Source of the DNA: Thysanoteuthis rhombus
Taxonomy: Eukaryota > Mollusca > Cephalopoda > Oegopsida > Thysanoteuthidae
Direction: 5' to 3'
DNA length: 64,000 bases
Assembly: GCA_963457665.1 (NCBI GenBank)
Contig: OY735209.1
Coordinates: forward strand, 57,479,019-57,543,018
Of this stretch, positions 46,553-58,448 are shown piece after piece (within the stretch, counting starts at the first letter, position 1; every line of letters starts with the position of its first letter). A program made the translations under genes and the position numbers. Under the pieces are notes generated by a model, which was given only the letters and a program-made list of their open reading frames with translations, had not been told where the DNA came from and made no database searches.

Positions 46553-49500
46553 ACATCAACTTTTGTGCTTTTTAAATCATGAATTAATGGTTTAAACCTT
46601 ACTGAGAGCATTTTCATCTAAGTAATTTAATTTTACAACCACAACTGCATGATCTAAAAGGTAGAAAGAAGTATTCTCAAGTGGTGGTGATTCATAATTT
46701 CCCTTGGAATGCTAGTTTTTATTCTATGTCTGCTCTTTTTACCTCCTTTCTTTCATTTAAAAGCATTATCTCTCTTTTTTAACTCAATACCCCCCTTTCC
46801 ATCTAATTTTTTTTGTTGAAAATTGATGATCTCAGTCAAAATTTCTTTCTCTCTTCCACTTGTCTTCTTCATTTTCATAGTTCACTGCAATCTCAATAGA
46901 CAATTTTCTTTCTTCATTAAAATCTCCTTCTCTTATCCCTTTACTTTCACCAGGCTTAGTTTTTCTTCAATTTCATCATTCATATATGTATATTATTTTT
47001 CTCAGTCTTTTCTCTCGAAACTTTTCCTTTTATCTTTGGTCTCCAGAACCTAATCTGTCTTTCTGCAGACTTTTAGTGGCAGGATTGATGCAAACAAAAA
47101 TATCAGAATGGTGTTGTGTTTGCATCACCAGGAATAGATCCGTCAGTAATCCGAAGATGTGATTCTCAGCAATCCACTCTGTTAATTACAGGGAAACTTG
47201 CAGAAGGAATCTCATACCAGTAATGGTATCTAACCATAGCGATTCTCAATAGCAGGAACAGTGTCTGTGACTGGCAGTAGAAGTAACAATTTTGAGATGG
47301 CTGTAGAGGCTGTGGAAATAGTTGCAGTCATCATCAATGGAAGCCAAGAAAATATTGGCTGTGAATTGAATGTTCAAGACAAGGTGAAACTCAGGAGGCC
47401 GTTTGTATAATATAATCCTCAATAATGTTATTATTGCTATCAGTCAGTCTGAACCACTGTTTAAAATGAATTAAATTCCACATAGAATTTCATATTAATT
47501 ATTTCATGTTCTAAAGTTGTTTATAACAATGAATTAATAGCATAACAATTTATTACAATGAATGTAAACGTACAGCCCTAACCATTCGTAGTAAAAACTT
47601 GAAATTTTGCGCATACACTCCCCTCTAGTTGAGAATACAGAAAGAGGAAAAGACTTGAAATTTCATCGTACATCTCTCATTTTTCATCAAAGTAAACATA
47701 AAGTAATTGTGTATGTACATTTCTCACTTGGAACTCTACTGTCTGAGCTTGGAAAGAAATGGTGAAAATTACAGAAAATGCATGGATTATTGTTGGGGTG
47801 GGGAATTAGTCAGATGCAGGTGGATAACAGGTGTTTTTTTATTACTCTGTATTAGAGGGGGATGTTTTGTTTTTGTTTTTTTGACATTTGTTGTTGGGTC
47901 TCCTCACAAGTGGATGTCTTTTTTGGAGGGAAAATGAGTGTCATGGTGATGTGGTGGGGTGGGGGAGTGTCAGGAATTTTTTTGAGAAGAAGATAATTTA
48001 TTTAAGGGCTATGTAAACATGTGTTTACAAGAAGATTTAGAAAAATCATACTTAGAGCCAGTTTTAAATCTGTTGTTGTCTCTTGTATGAGATGTTCTTT
48101 TATGTTACTTTACTAATAATTTTACTAGTGGTGGTGCTATTTGGAAATCTCCTAGGCATTGGATGATCGTATTCACTGACCAAAATGAGGGCAGATTCAA
48201 TGCCCCTGTCTCTTCTGGAGCCATTTTTGATTATTTGTGCTTTCTTGGATTGAAATTGTAAGATTGGTGTAAGAGATTTTGATGTTGGATCAAAGCATTT
48301 GAGTGATTATCCCATATGAAGACCCTTCGATGTTCATGAACTTGGCTGTCACTCCTTTGTAGATTAGGTTGCAATTTTGACGAGTTACCTTTTAGATGCC
48401 TGCTTTGAAGGGGGGGGGGGGGTACTATATGTGGGGTTTTTTCATTAGTAATGTTTTTGCTAGAGGTGGATGATTTTGATACAAGGTGTATACCTAAGTC
48501 TTTTAGATTTTTACTGAGCTGTGTAGTTGTTGAGTTGGTGGGTGATATGATTTGTCTTTCTATGTTTTAATTCTCTTTGCTTTTGCTTTCTATACTGATC
48601 CTGTATATTCTATGCATTTTTCATTGTGCCTTCTGTATTAAAAAGTAGGGGTAGTGAAGATATCTGGAAGATTTCTTGATACTTTCTTATTTATTTTCTC
48701 TCCTTTTGGTGCTTATAATGAAATGACTCAATGATATTCAATAATTTTATGAATAAAAATTTCATCTTGATTACATTTCAGTATTTTTACATAATAAACA
48801 GCAAATACCAAAATTAATATTTTCAAATCATTGTTTCCAAGGGTAATGTTCATTTGTTTCTATGTTCAGTTACAGTAAGACTAAAGACTAATAAGATAGG
48901 TTGAGGGGTCACAAAAGCATTTGTCTCATCAGCCATTGGGAAAAAAATCAAAAAAATGTTTGAGAAGCCCTGCTGTAAACTACAATTTACCTTCATCTTA
49001 CTTTTTGAGTTGATTTTCAGGTTATGATATCTCTTACCAGAGAAATCAAAAAACATATTAAAAGTGTCTTTTCCAAAGAAATTTTGTACTTCCAATCAAT
49101 AATGCTTCTGTCACCTTTAGATAAATGTTGGTTGTTGAGAAAAATAATTTTGGTTCCAGGGTAGAATTCACGATTTCCCTCGAATGTTGAACTCAAAACT
49201 TATGTTCTGTCTATTGAACAATGATTTAAAATAATTTTTTTTAAAAACACAGCAATTTTCCTGGATATAATCAAGAAAGAAAAAAAATCAAAATGATTTA
49301 TTTCATATCAACAGTAAGCTGAATACTTCCGAAGCCATACTTTTTTACAACTGATGTAAAGTAACGGTCAAGGTCAGCATTATAGTTATAATTCAAATAG
49401 ACCCCCCTCCCTCCAAAACTAAAAATTTTTTACAAAAACTGATACCTTCCAAAACTAACTGGTGTTTTCTTCTATTGATAGCAAGCACAATTTAAATAAA

Positions 49501-49718
49501 TGTTACCCCCATACCTGTAGTTTTATCAGGATGAGGAATTTTGAGGTCTTAAGCTCAATGAACTTTTTCTCTTTATATTTCAAATTACCCAGCCTGATTT
49601 TTTTATTTAGTGAGTAAACATGTTAAGTATTGTATTGCTTATCTTACAAATCATGGCAATAATACTTTTTGGAAATATCCTTTGTCATGAACATAAGCCA
49701 TTTTGAAAAAACATACAA
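46553..49718. other. No gene seen
   Basis: The longest unassigned stretch with any texture. It is pyrimidine-rich at 46700-47050, and has a G-rich segment near 47950 and a G-run of about twelve at 48411-48422. I could not find a second copy of the segment at 47090-47340 or of that at 47920-48640. They may be repeats with no partner here. No coding region is supported. Confidence 0.4.
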
Positions 49719-50115
49719 CTGGTCAGGTAAGTTACTCAATGGAAACCGTCATGCGACCAAGGTCATTTGGCAAGATGCCATGTTGGGGGCAATTAATAAA
49801 AAGATTGGAAAAGGGGTGATCAACAAATATATTACTCCTTCTGCATTTTGTAGTGCAGTGAAAAAGTCAAAATTTTTCAAAAACAAATGTAAATGCAGCC
49901 AGACACAAACTAAGGGATCAATTTAACATAAACATAAATAGGAAATTGAGCCCCAACTTAAAAACCAATTTTGGCGGGAGAGAGAAAAAAAAACAAGAAC
50001 ATTGTTTTTTTTCTTGACACAATAAAAAAGTATACATCTACATTTTCAGCCCTCTAGCTCCATTGCGTGTGATAGTTTCTTAGCCAGCCTGCCAGAGCAA
50101 CGATGAAAAGTTGCA
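49719..50115 (+). repeat. R1 interspersed repeat, copy 11 (near full length)
   Basis: Opens CTGGTCAGGTAAGTTACTCA, then GAAACCGTCATGCGACC, CAAGATGCCATGTTGGGGGC, AAAGATTGGAAAAGGGGTGA, CACAAACTAAGGGATCAATT, AAACCAATTTTGGCGGG, CAGCCCTCTAGCTCCATTG and CCAGCCTGCCAGAG. Confidence 0.87.
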
Positions 50116-50592
50116 GTCATCATCTTCTGTCAGAATAGAAGTACAAGTCGAGTTTGACTCTGCAGCAACCAGGCATATCTACTGGAAGATTTACTCCATA
50201 AATGATGAGTTGAAGTAATATGTATTGTTATCATTGTGTGCACATATTGCAAGTGATATTTTATAGATTTTCAGTCTTGAATCTAAATATTCTATTGAAA
50301 ATATTCAAGTTCTTGCTTTGTCATAACCTTCTAGCATACCAGTGCCTGTAATTGTGCCAGGTACGGATTTCCAACAACATTTTCACAGAATTACGTTAAT
50401 ATCTTAGCCTCTTTAGACCGGACAGACTTTGATACAATGTAATTTTGCTTCAAGATTTAAAGCAATTTTTTATCATCCTTTAGTGATAACACTTCCACTT
50501 CGAGTAAATGAGTTTAGAATATCGGATTTTAATGAAAATACATTCCAAAAAGAAGCTCTTTGTAAAGATGTAACCATGTATCTGGAAGTATT
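50116..50592. other. No gene seen
   Basis: AT-rich spacer between two R1 copies of opposite orientation. Nothing supported. Confidence 0.4.
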
Positions 50593-50714
50593 AACCAAAA
50601 TTGTCAGCACCAACCTAGTCAATTTAACCAGAGGCTTCTTCAGTTTATAAGTTGGTCTGGCTGACTGGCTATGTATGGATTATACAGGCTCTCTCCCCAA
50701 AAGGTTTTTGATAG
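50593..50714 (-). repeat. R1 interspersed repeat, copy 12 (fragment)
   Basis: The plus strand reads ACCAAAATTGTCAGCACC, CTTCTTCAGTTTATAAGTTG, GTCTGGCTGACTGGCTATGT and a shortened TCCCCAAAAGGTTTTTG. Only one end of the family remains. Confidence 0.7.
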
Positions 50715-51705
50715 TGACTAGCAATCAAGACAAGTTGGGGTTTTTTTCAAAGAATTGCCATCAAAATCCTCTTTCCTCATTAGTTTTAATGGAAACAAGA
50801 ATGGACAATTTGCAGGCCAATCTATCTTCCTTTGTGTGATATATTTAATCTGTTTGATGCTTGACAACCATTAAATTAAGTCCTAAATTTCTAGCTTTTT
50901 CCAGAACAGTATCTATTTATTTATTGGTTTGTGGCTTTGACATTAACTCAATGCTCATTCTATAAATTCGCTTATTCAACCAGATCACTTTAAAAACCAT
51001 ATTTTTCTAGAAAGCATGATTTTCATGGGATTGAATTAGTTTCTATGCAACCTAGACTTCTTTCATCCTATCTATTTCTTGAGCTCTATATTGGGTTTCT
51101 TTCACTAAGAATTAATCAGTTCCTATTTTTACACGTTCTGATTAAATTCTCTGGCTCCTATTCTTCTGCAATGGGAAATTATCATGGCTTCTTCAAAGAC
51201 TCAATAATATGCACATATGTACACGTACCCACATTGATATACATTTGTTGATATAGATAGGTATACGTAGATATATACTTCAGTATGTGTGTTAGGCTTT
51301 GCTTTATCAATCAGATACCAAATGGATCCAACGAAATGGATAATTAGATTTGAATACCCTGAGTTTTCTGAAAATCGTAGATTTTGAATGATTAATCTAA
51401 TTTTTGGAAAAATATTTTTTTGAAATAATACTTGCAATCTTAAGTTCTGAAAAATAATACATGTATCAGGAAACAACATATTGCTGGTTGCTGATGAGTG
51501 CAAGAGGCACAAAATGTTAACATTAACCAGGCATATATCCTTGTAATTTTTATTCTTTTATATATTGATAGCTTTATTTATTGTATTGAATATTGTGCAC
51601 TGTGATTGAACACCACTACACATAAAATCTGTTTTTGTACTTTTTCTCTTTGTATTTTTACTAATTGAGAATATATATTATCTACTATGTATGTATATAC
51701 ATCTG

Positions 51706-51771
<66 letters not shown>

Positions 51772-52201
51772 TGAAGAGTGTCATATTGTAAGTGTGTGTG
51801 GCTGTTTGTCTGTCACGCTAAAGAATCAACCTTAACATAAGCACAGCTCAACCAAAATTTGACATACATACTCAATGAACCAAGGAGAAGGTTTGGATTT
51901 CTAAAAAGCAAGAGTCAAGGGAGATAATTCAGAGAAACTGAAAACGGATCTTTTTTTTCCATTTCATCTTATCAGATTTCTCAACAACTGTTGACCCAAT
52001 CAACTCCTAATTCAACACTGCTTTGCCTTGTGTACTAACTAATAAATCTTGGGAATGTCAACTTTATACAATGGCTAGTTGTTGGGTAATTATGGTATAT
52101 GTACACAGAGACACACACACAATTTTTTTCAATTGTAGTCAGATAATGCTAATTTTTACATATTGTCATATTTCGTATGTTTATATAAAATTATTTAAAG
52201 T
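50715..52201. other. No gene seen
   Basis: AT-rich sequence with a (TA)n tract at 51700-51769. No coding region. Confidence 0.45.
51700..51769. repeat. (TA)n microsatellite
   Basis: About 70 bp of TA repeats with one ATG interruption. Confidence 0.96.
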
Positions 52202-52552
52202 GTCAAAAGTGAAAGTAGACTTTTTCCCCTTTGAAGGGTCAAAAGGGAATTTAGACTTTTCCCTCCATTTAGGTGGTCAAAAGTGAAAGGAAACTTATTT
52301 GGGAGGTCAGAAGTGTAGAGAAACTTTCCCCCTTCCAGAGATAAAAAGTGAAAGGAAACTTTTTTTTCCATTTAAGGGATCAAAAGCAGATACTTTTTTT
52401 CCTCACATTAAGGGGTTAATAGTAAAGGGAGACTTTCCTCTCTTGAGGGGTCAAAAGTGAAGGAAGACTTTTTCTCTCCTTTATGGAACCAAAAGTGATG
52501 GTAACTTTTTTTTTACCTTTAAAGGGTCAGAAGAGAAGGGAAACCTTTTTTA
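52202..52552 (+). repeat. Minisatellite of about ten ~36 bp units, each with a small hairpin
   Basis: Units follow the pattern GGGTCAAAAGTGAAAGGAAA, CTTTT, then a C/T-rich run. Ten units were counted in 351 bp, 26-40 bp each. Most units keep AAAGT and ACTTT about ten bases apart, which can form a short stem. The units differ at many positions, so the array is old. A frame of 87 codons overlaps the left part but does not follow the unit period. Confidence 0.88.
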
Positions 52553-52733
52553 TAAGTCTCTTAGTTAGTGTGTTTCTATAAGTGTGTGTGTGTCTGTGTT
52601 TGTGTTTGTGTGAGTGTTTGCATATGTACATGTATATATATATAGTAAGATTTGACATGGACAGAAAAAAAAACATAATTTGAATAAATGACAGTGACAA
52701 GCTTGAAAATGACATGAATTTTCTCTTAGAATA
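52553..52733. other. GT/TATA simple repeats
   Basis: GTGTGTGT variants at 52570-52620 and a short TATATA tract. No gene. Confidence 0.6.
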
Positions 52734-53110
52734 TCATCATCATCATCATCAGTCTTTTAGCGTCCGTCGTTGGACATAGACCTTTCCCAGGATTTGCCAC
52801 ACTTCCCTATTATGGGCGTCACGGAGCCAGTACTTCCGGAACTTGTCTAGCTCGTCTCTCCATCTAACATTTTGCCGGCCTCGGTTGTGCATGTGGTCTC
52901 GGGGGATCCATGTTGTGAGTCGAGATATCGATCGATTGTCTGCCATTCTTGCAACATGGCCAGCCCACCGCCATTTGAGATTTTTTATGGATTCTATAAT
53001 GTCCCTAACTCTTGTCTTTTCTCAGATGTACTGTGCTGTCTTGTGGTCTCTCCATGTGAGGCCCAGCATTATTCTTTCATGTGCACGTTGCATGGTACTC
53101 ACATATTAAT
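52734..53110 (-). mobile_element. LINE (family L) 3' end, best-preserved copy
   Basis: A 65-codon open frame at 52749-52946 and its upstream continuation give, on the minus strand, RAHERIMLGLTWRDHKTAQY, a stop, EKTRVRDIIESIKNLKWRWA, GHVARMADNRSISRLTTW, IPRDHMHNRGRQNVRWRDEL, DKFRKYWLRDAHNREVWQIL and GKVYVQRRTLKD with a natural stop. The (GAT)n tail follows at once (CATCATCATCATCATCAG on the plus strand). The 3' coding end and tail are intact, the copy is 5'-truncated near 53110, and one stop interrupts it. It is the reference for judging the other L copies. Confidence 0.9.
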
Positions 53111-54194
53111 GCAGAGGAAGAATGTATACCTGCACAATATGTTGATATAATTACAAAAATTTTAAAAAATCACTGAACAAGATTATCTAAAATGAAATAG
53201 GCCCTGTTTTTTTTATATCAATACGTGCACAGGATGTCCTCAACAATGATTATTATTGTTCTTAAAGAAAAAGTAGTAGAACTGAATCACCAATCTCTTG
53301 ATTACAAAATAAACACCCTGACCAATAGCGCCATGTAAGCATATGTACTGGATTTAATTCATTTTTTTATATCAATCATTTGTGACTGACTTCTGAAATT
53401 TTTTTGAATTTCCAACTCTAAAACTCTCAACATATGTTTAAAAATTCGCAGAGTCAAATCAAGTGTATATGGAAAGTTTGATGTTATTCACTTCTATAAT
53501 TCATGCATCCATTGTATTAAATCAAATTTGAAGTAAAAATTCCCAGAAAATTTGTTTGCAGCATTTTTCAGAGCACTATATAATTAGGAAAAGGTTACTT
53601 GTAATAAAGGTCTGTACAAGATGACATGAATTTTATTAAATTGGTCAAGTTTTACAAAAGTTATTACAAAATTGAAGTCGTCAATTTGTGTAAAAACAAT
53701 AGCAGAGCACTAAACATGCCCACCCAATTCAAGTATCATCTTTCCTCTTTTTCTCCATATTTACTGAGAAAGAAAGAGATAGCCTTCAAAAGTATGAATG
53801 GAGTATTTTGAACAGAATCAATGATTAAAATGTTGATTATAAAATGATGTAGTCGATGATTTTCTCAGTAGTGCTCCAATCATAGATTGGTATAAAAAGC
53901 ATACTAATATACATGTTTTTATTCTATTACCATATTATATACAAGTTACTAAAGCTGCTCCTGAATTAATCATTAACTGTGCTCTAAGGCAAGTGAATAT
54001 CAAAGTTCTTCTTATCATAGAGAGTGCAACACTAGACACTCATAGGAGAAAATTTCTTACAGTCTAAATTTGGAGACTGTGGTAATCAAGTTGGTATGTT
54101 TGATTAGTAAGGAAGTGAAATAGTAAAACTATCACATTCTAAATTGTAAAAGTAAAAGTTAAGAAAAAAACATTTTTCTAGTTTTTTTTTTTTT
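53111..54194. other. No gene seen; weak tRNA-like patch
   Basis: The minus strand at 53265-53345 reads ATGGCGCTATTGGTCAGGGT and TGTAATCAAGAGATTGGTGA, a tRNA-like head with a decayed B box (probably SINE). The rest is unassigned AT-rich sequence. Confidence 0.4.
53265..53345 (-). repeat. tRNA-like SINE head, possible
   Basis: On the minus strand, TGGCGCTATTGGTCAGGGTG is A-box-like and GGTGATTCAGTTCT is B-box-like, at tRNA spacing. It is related in style to the S1 and S2 heads but not clearly the same family. Confidence 0.4.
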
Positions 54195-54451
54195 AAATTC
54201 CCCCTTAAATTGGTTTTAGGTGGGTGGTTCAATTTGCAATGTAAGTTCATACAAAATTAACCTTTTAGTTTGTGTCCAGCAGCATTCACACTTGTTTTTT
54301 TGAAACTTTTTAGTGATCACTGCCCAACAAAGGACAAGAGAAGTAATTTATTTATAAATCACACTTCTTTCCAATTTCTCAATTGACCATTCCCAACATA
54401 GCATGTTGCTAAAAAAACATTGGTATCATGATGTTTTCCTTTGAGTGACTG
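54195..54451 (-). repeat. R1 interspersed repeat, copy 13
   Basis: The plus strand starts in the CCCCCTTAAATTGGTTTTAG middle, then GGTGGTTCAATTTGCAATGT, TTTTAGTTTGTGTCCAGCAG, TAGTGATCACTGCCCAACAA, CATGTTGCTAAAAAAACATT and TTTGAGTGACTG. It is about half of the family. Confidence 0.83.
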
Positions 54452-54575
54452 TCATTTTTCAAAACTGTGTATGAGTGCAATACAAGACAATAGGACGCAA
54501 CAATTAGTATTGGAATAGTGTTGATATTTTGAAAACAGCAGGAGGATAGCCTCACCATGAGAGATGCTAGACCAC

Positions 54576-54812
54576 AGGTTTTTAGGGGGTGGTTCAATTT
54601 GCAATGCGAGTATATGTAAAATTGTTCCCTTCGTTTGTATCCAGTAGCTTTCACATTCAAAGATTGTGATTTTTTTCATCGAAAACTGCCCAACAAAAGG
54701 CAGAAGAAGGAGCTTATTCATTGATCACCCCATTTCAAAATTTTTTTAATTGATCACTCCCAACATGACCTGCCGCATAAAGACATTGGTTAGGTGACAC
54801 TTTCTACTGTAT
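54576..54812 (-). repeat. R1 interspersed repeat, copy 14
   Basis: It begins at the same internal place as copy 13 (GGGGTGGTTCAATTTGCAAT) and runs to TGGTTAGGTGACACTTTCTA. The shared truncation point and short spacing suggest a local tandem duplication, although sequence divergence is large. Confidence 0.8.
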
Positions 54813-55179
54813 TTTTTTAAATTATTACCTCTTGAAGTTGCCCAGTTTTAGATTCTGATAAAAAAATACATTCTAGGTAAGATCAAATTAATCACTTTTT
54901 GTCTAAAATTGTTATTTTTTATAATTCAAAATGAAATTTTTATCTTATTTTGAATGGACAGAATTCTATTTTTTCTTATTTTGATTTTTGCTTATTTATA
55001 CTTGGATGGAGATGTTTCAGGGCTTCAGAATTTAAGATTGTTTATGACAGTTGTTAATAATGCACCATTGAAAGAGGAGAGAAATTGCAGAGCTGGTTTA
55101 AACGCCATGAGAGACACTATCAGATATTTTACCTTCTAGAATAGAACTTCCAGATCATTTTCATAATCAATCTATAATT
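54813..55179. other. No gene seen
   Basis: AT-rich spacer with a short frame of no recognisable family. Confidence 0.4.
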
Positions 55180-55975
55180 TTCTGTCGTTGGACATAGACT
55201 TTCCCCAGGATTCACAAATCTCTCTATCATGGACGTTACAGAGCCAATACTTCCTGAACTTGTCTAGTTTGTCTCTCCATCTCATATTCTGCCGGCTTCG
55301 GTTAGGCGTGTGATCTCTGAGGATCCATGTTGTGGGTTATGATGTCCATCGGTTGTTTACCATTCTTGTAACATGATCTGCCCATTGCCATTTGAGTTTT
55401 CTAATGGATTCTATGATGTTTCGGACATTTTTTTTTTCCCTGATACATTGCACTGTCTTGTGATTTCTACATGTGAAGTTGAGTATGATTCTTCCTTGCG
55501 CACGTTGCATGGTTTTCAGTTTCAGGGTCAGTCTCTTGGTTTGCTTCCATGTTTCAGGTGACTATCAGGAGGATGGATTGTTTGTATAATCTTTTTAGGA
55601 CAAAGGGATTTTCTTGTTCTTGAAGATTGAGTTTGCACAGCCAAAGGCTTGCTATCCTGGAGTTATTCTGTGCTTGATATCTTCTTCTTTTGAAGATTTC
55701 ATGGAGATTCATTGTCCCAGGCAGACATAGTGGTCTGCTTTCTCCTGCTAAGTTTTTGACTTTGATTCTTCTTTTTCCCAACGTAACTGTTACGCATGAC
55801 CTTTATTTTGCTGAAGTTCATGTGATGGCCAACTTTCTTGCTTTCTTCATTCAGATAATCTAGCATTAACTTGATGTCAGGGAGGTTCTCTGCAAGAAGG
55901 ATGATGTTGTCTGCAAATCTGAGGTTGCTCAGATATTCGCCGTCTATTCTGATTCCTTTATTTTCTAAGCACAGG
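55180..55975 (-). pseudogene. LINE (family L) reverse-transcriptase C-terminal fragment, ~800 bp
   Basis: The minus strand includes, with stops, a SNLRFADNIILLAENL-like block near 55900. It matches the RT catalytic FADD region of the family, here FADN. Then come NFSKIKVMRNS-like, KNLAGE, QADHYVCLGQ-like, QIPLSWCKLN-like blocks, KLKTMQRAQGRIILNFTC, and SPSNPQRSHAQPKPAEYEME nearer the 3' end. The 3' tail is absent at 55180. It is the second-longest L copy. The motif spelling is my reading of a decayed frame and should be re-translated. Confidence 0.8.
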
Positions 55976-57162
55976 TTTCAGAAAATCACATCAAGCATTA
56001 GTTAACAAGATTTAAATGGCTCGGTCTTTCTCACTTGGATGACCAATATAAGCTTGCAATGGAGAAGCATCTTATGTCACCTTGTCTTTTGCTGACCTGT
56101 TTTTCACCTTCTCTCTGTCTACAATAGTTTAGTGGTTCAGCTCTTTCTTGCCAAAGGCTAAATCCAACAAGGCTCCTGATTCCATCTTTTTACCTGCCTC
56201 TTTCTATAATTACATACACTTTCTGCTTAGTTGAAAGAGAGACCCACTTTTTCTGTGAGTCGCAGTAGCGGTTACAGTCAGTAGTGTGTGGGGTTGCCAT
56301 GGTGTCTACACTTGGTTGAGCATATGTATCTGCTCAATAAATAACCGTTGTTTCTTCTTTCTTCTACTGAAGTTGGTTTGGAGGTCAGGGTGAATATACA
56401 ACTACGCTTTGGATACTTCTACGCACATTTGAGATAAAATCTAAAAATGAATACGTATGCAAGGCAAGAAATGAACTTTCTTAATTATCTCAATCAAGTG
56501 TGAAGATATCACAATTAATTATATTCAATTAGGTTCACTTTTATAGACAAAATTGGTTAAGAAATTCCTACCAATTCTGAATCAGAATTAATGGAAATTG
56601 ATTATTTAAACATTGAATTCAAATTGATACATAAATATTGATGCAAATAAGATATTAAGTGTTCAATTTTATAGATTCTATTATGGTGCTATGGTTAGTT
56701 CTTTGGGAATTAACAGACAATATATGATGAATATTCAAAAAGTGCTGTTAAGTTACATTCTGTATTTGATGGCATATAAGATTTGAGCAGGGGGATATTA
56801 AGAGGGAAAAATGTATTTCTCTGAATCCTTTAGTCTTTTAATTTCTAAATTTCCAAACAATGTTGATTATAGAGTCCCCTTTACTTATTTATTTTTATTC
56901 CAAATCCAAGGTTCACTCTGGTTGAGAATAAACAAAAAATACCAGGCAATATAATTTTCATAATTTTCCATTACAAGGCAACAGCAGAATTTAGATGCTG
57001 CCACCATTTTTTTGGAGACCAAGCTAAACTTGGTGTAAATATAAAATTTGATTCCATAAAAACTGCGGCAACCCCTATATTTTGAGTCAAGAATTAGATA
57101 CAAAATCCTTCTTTTAGCTAGGTATATAAAAGGTCACTTCCCTTGACGACCCTCTTTAGAAG
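55976..57162. other. No gene seen
   Basis: Unassigned AT-rich sequence. The minus-strand frame at 56885-57103 has no recognisable family. A TATATAAAAGG-like string at 57123 lies just outside the foldback arm. Confidence 0.4.
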
Positions 57163-57979
57163 CCTTGAACGCATATGGTCAAACGCCTTTTTGCCCCGGT
57201 TTTCAAACCGGTTAACTTCTCTCTTTTTGATCCTGACATCAATTATCTTCCTTTACGCCTCTCTAAGCTCGCGGTCAGCGTAGTTCCTTCTTTGACCGTG
57301 ACTATTATAACTATTGTCTTATCACTTATCTTCATTGATGTGAGTATGCTGTGTCCATTATTTTGTCTCTTTAGCTCCTTCTTGCACTTATCCTGAATAA
57401 CCGCCTTTTTATAATCTAGATTGGTCAACTATACTACTCATTATAACTGGCTCAACTCACCAGGCTCCACTTGATAGATAAACGAGATGACATTAAATCC
57501 TTTATGCCGCATGTCTCTTAAATTCTTATTCTTCCTTATATTTTGTTCATATGCCTAAGAATAACCTAAACCTAACAAGCTTTTACTCTTCTCTTCTTTA
57601 CACAATCAAATGTATTAATGTTTCCATTCCGTTTATATTCTTCATTTGTGCATTAAAAGTATCTCTCATTTTTCACATCTAAATATTTGTTGTGTCTTTT
57701 TACTCTATTTGATACCTGCATCCACATTTGTACTTGGCGCACATGTTCTCTATACACCTCCCTTCCTTCATCATCTTTACCACAGACGTCAAAGTGGGCC
57801 CACCAATTCCAGCAGACCCACATCTTCAACCCAAACTAACCAGATCCTAATTTCCACAAACAGTTCACTTTCTAACCTGAATATTTCCTATAACTTACTA
57901 CCTTTCTACATGAATAGCATTAATAAAATCTCAGAAAAAAATTTAAAGGTGAATCTAAAAATAATTTGAATTCAGCTCT
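57163..57979 (+). repeat. Foldback left arm
   Basis: It starts at AGCCTTGAACGCATATGG and ends at GAATTCAGCTCT. A CGGTTTTCAAACCGG hairpin sits at about 57198-57212. That exact hairpin is not kept in the right arm. Confidence 0.85.
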
Positions 57980-58448
57980 CGAATATCAGGAGCTCTCCCT
58001 AAAAGGCAGAGACATCCTTCGATACACGAGGACATATCTTTCATGAGAAACATGTGATCATCTCACAACGGACATGTTTCTTTGAATTCAGCTCTAATGC
58101 TTTGACCGACTACATATTTGTTTCTTGTGGACGCCAACTACTTCTACTACTACGACCATTCACACACACTCGCTTGTATGAACACTACTACCAATTAGCA
58201 TGTATTGTACCAAGCACTAATACACATTTGCTTGACCAAACTTTTTATCCATGTATACAATACTACTTCTTGTGCTGTCTACATCAACATTAATATTTAC
58301 ACAATCGTCCCTTTTTATAATAACTTGCTACAGTTTTGATCATACAAACTTTTGATTCACATACACAAACTTTTCCAAACTATTTGCTTACACAAAGAAT
58401 TTTCCAAACAGCATTCATCTGAAAAACTGAGATATTTTACATCATTTC

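Noticed and set aside
57123..57132. TATA-box promoter of the foldback element
   Set aside because: A TATATAAAAGG-like string is expected often in DNA this AT-rich, and it lies outside the part shared with the right arm.
57175..57396. Small membrane-protein gene in the foldback left arm
   Set aside because: The frame is not preserved in the right arm, so it is a chance frame within the repeat.
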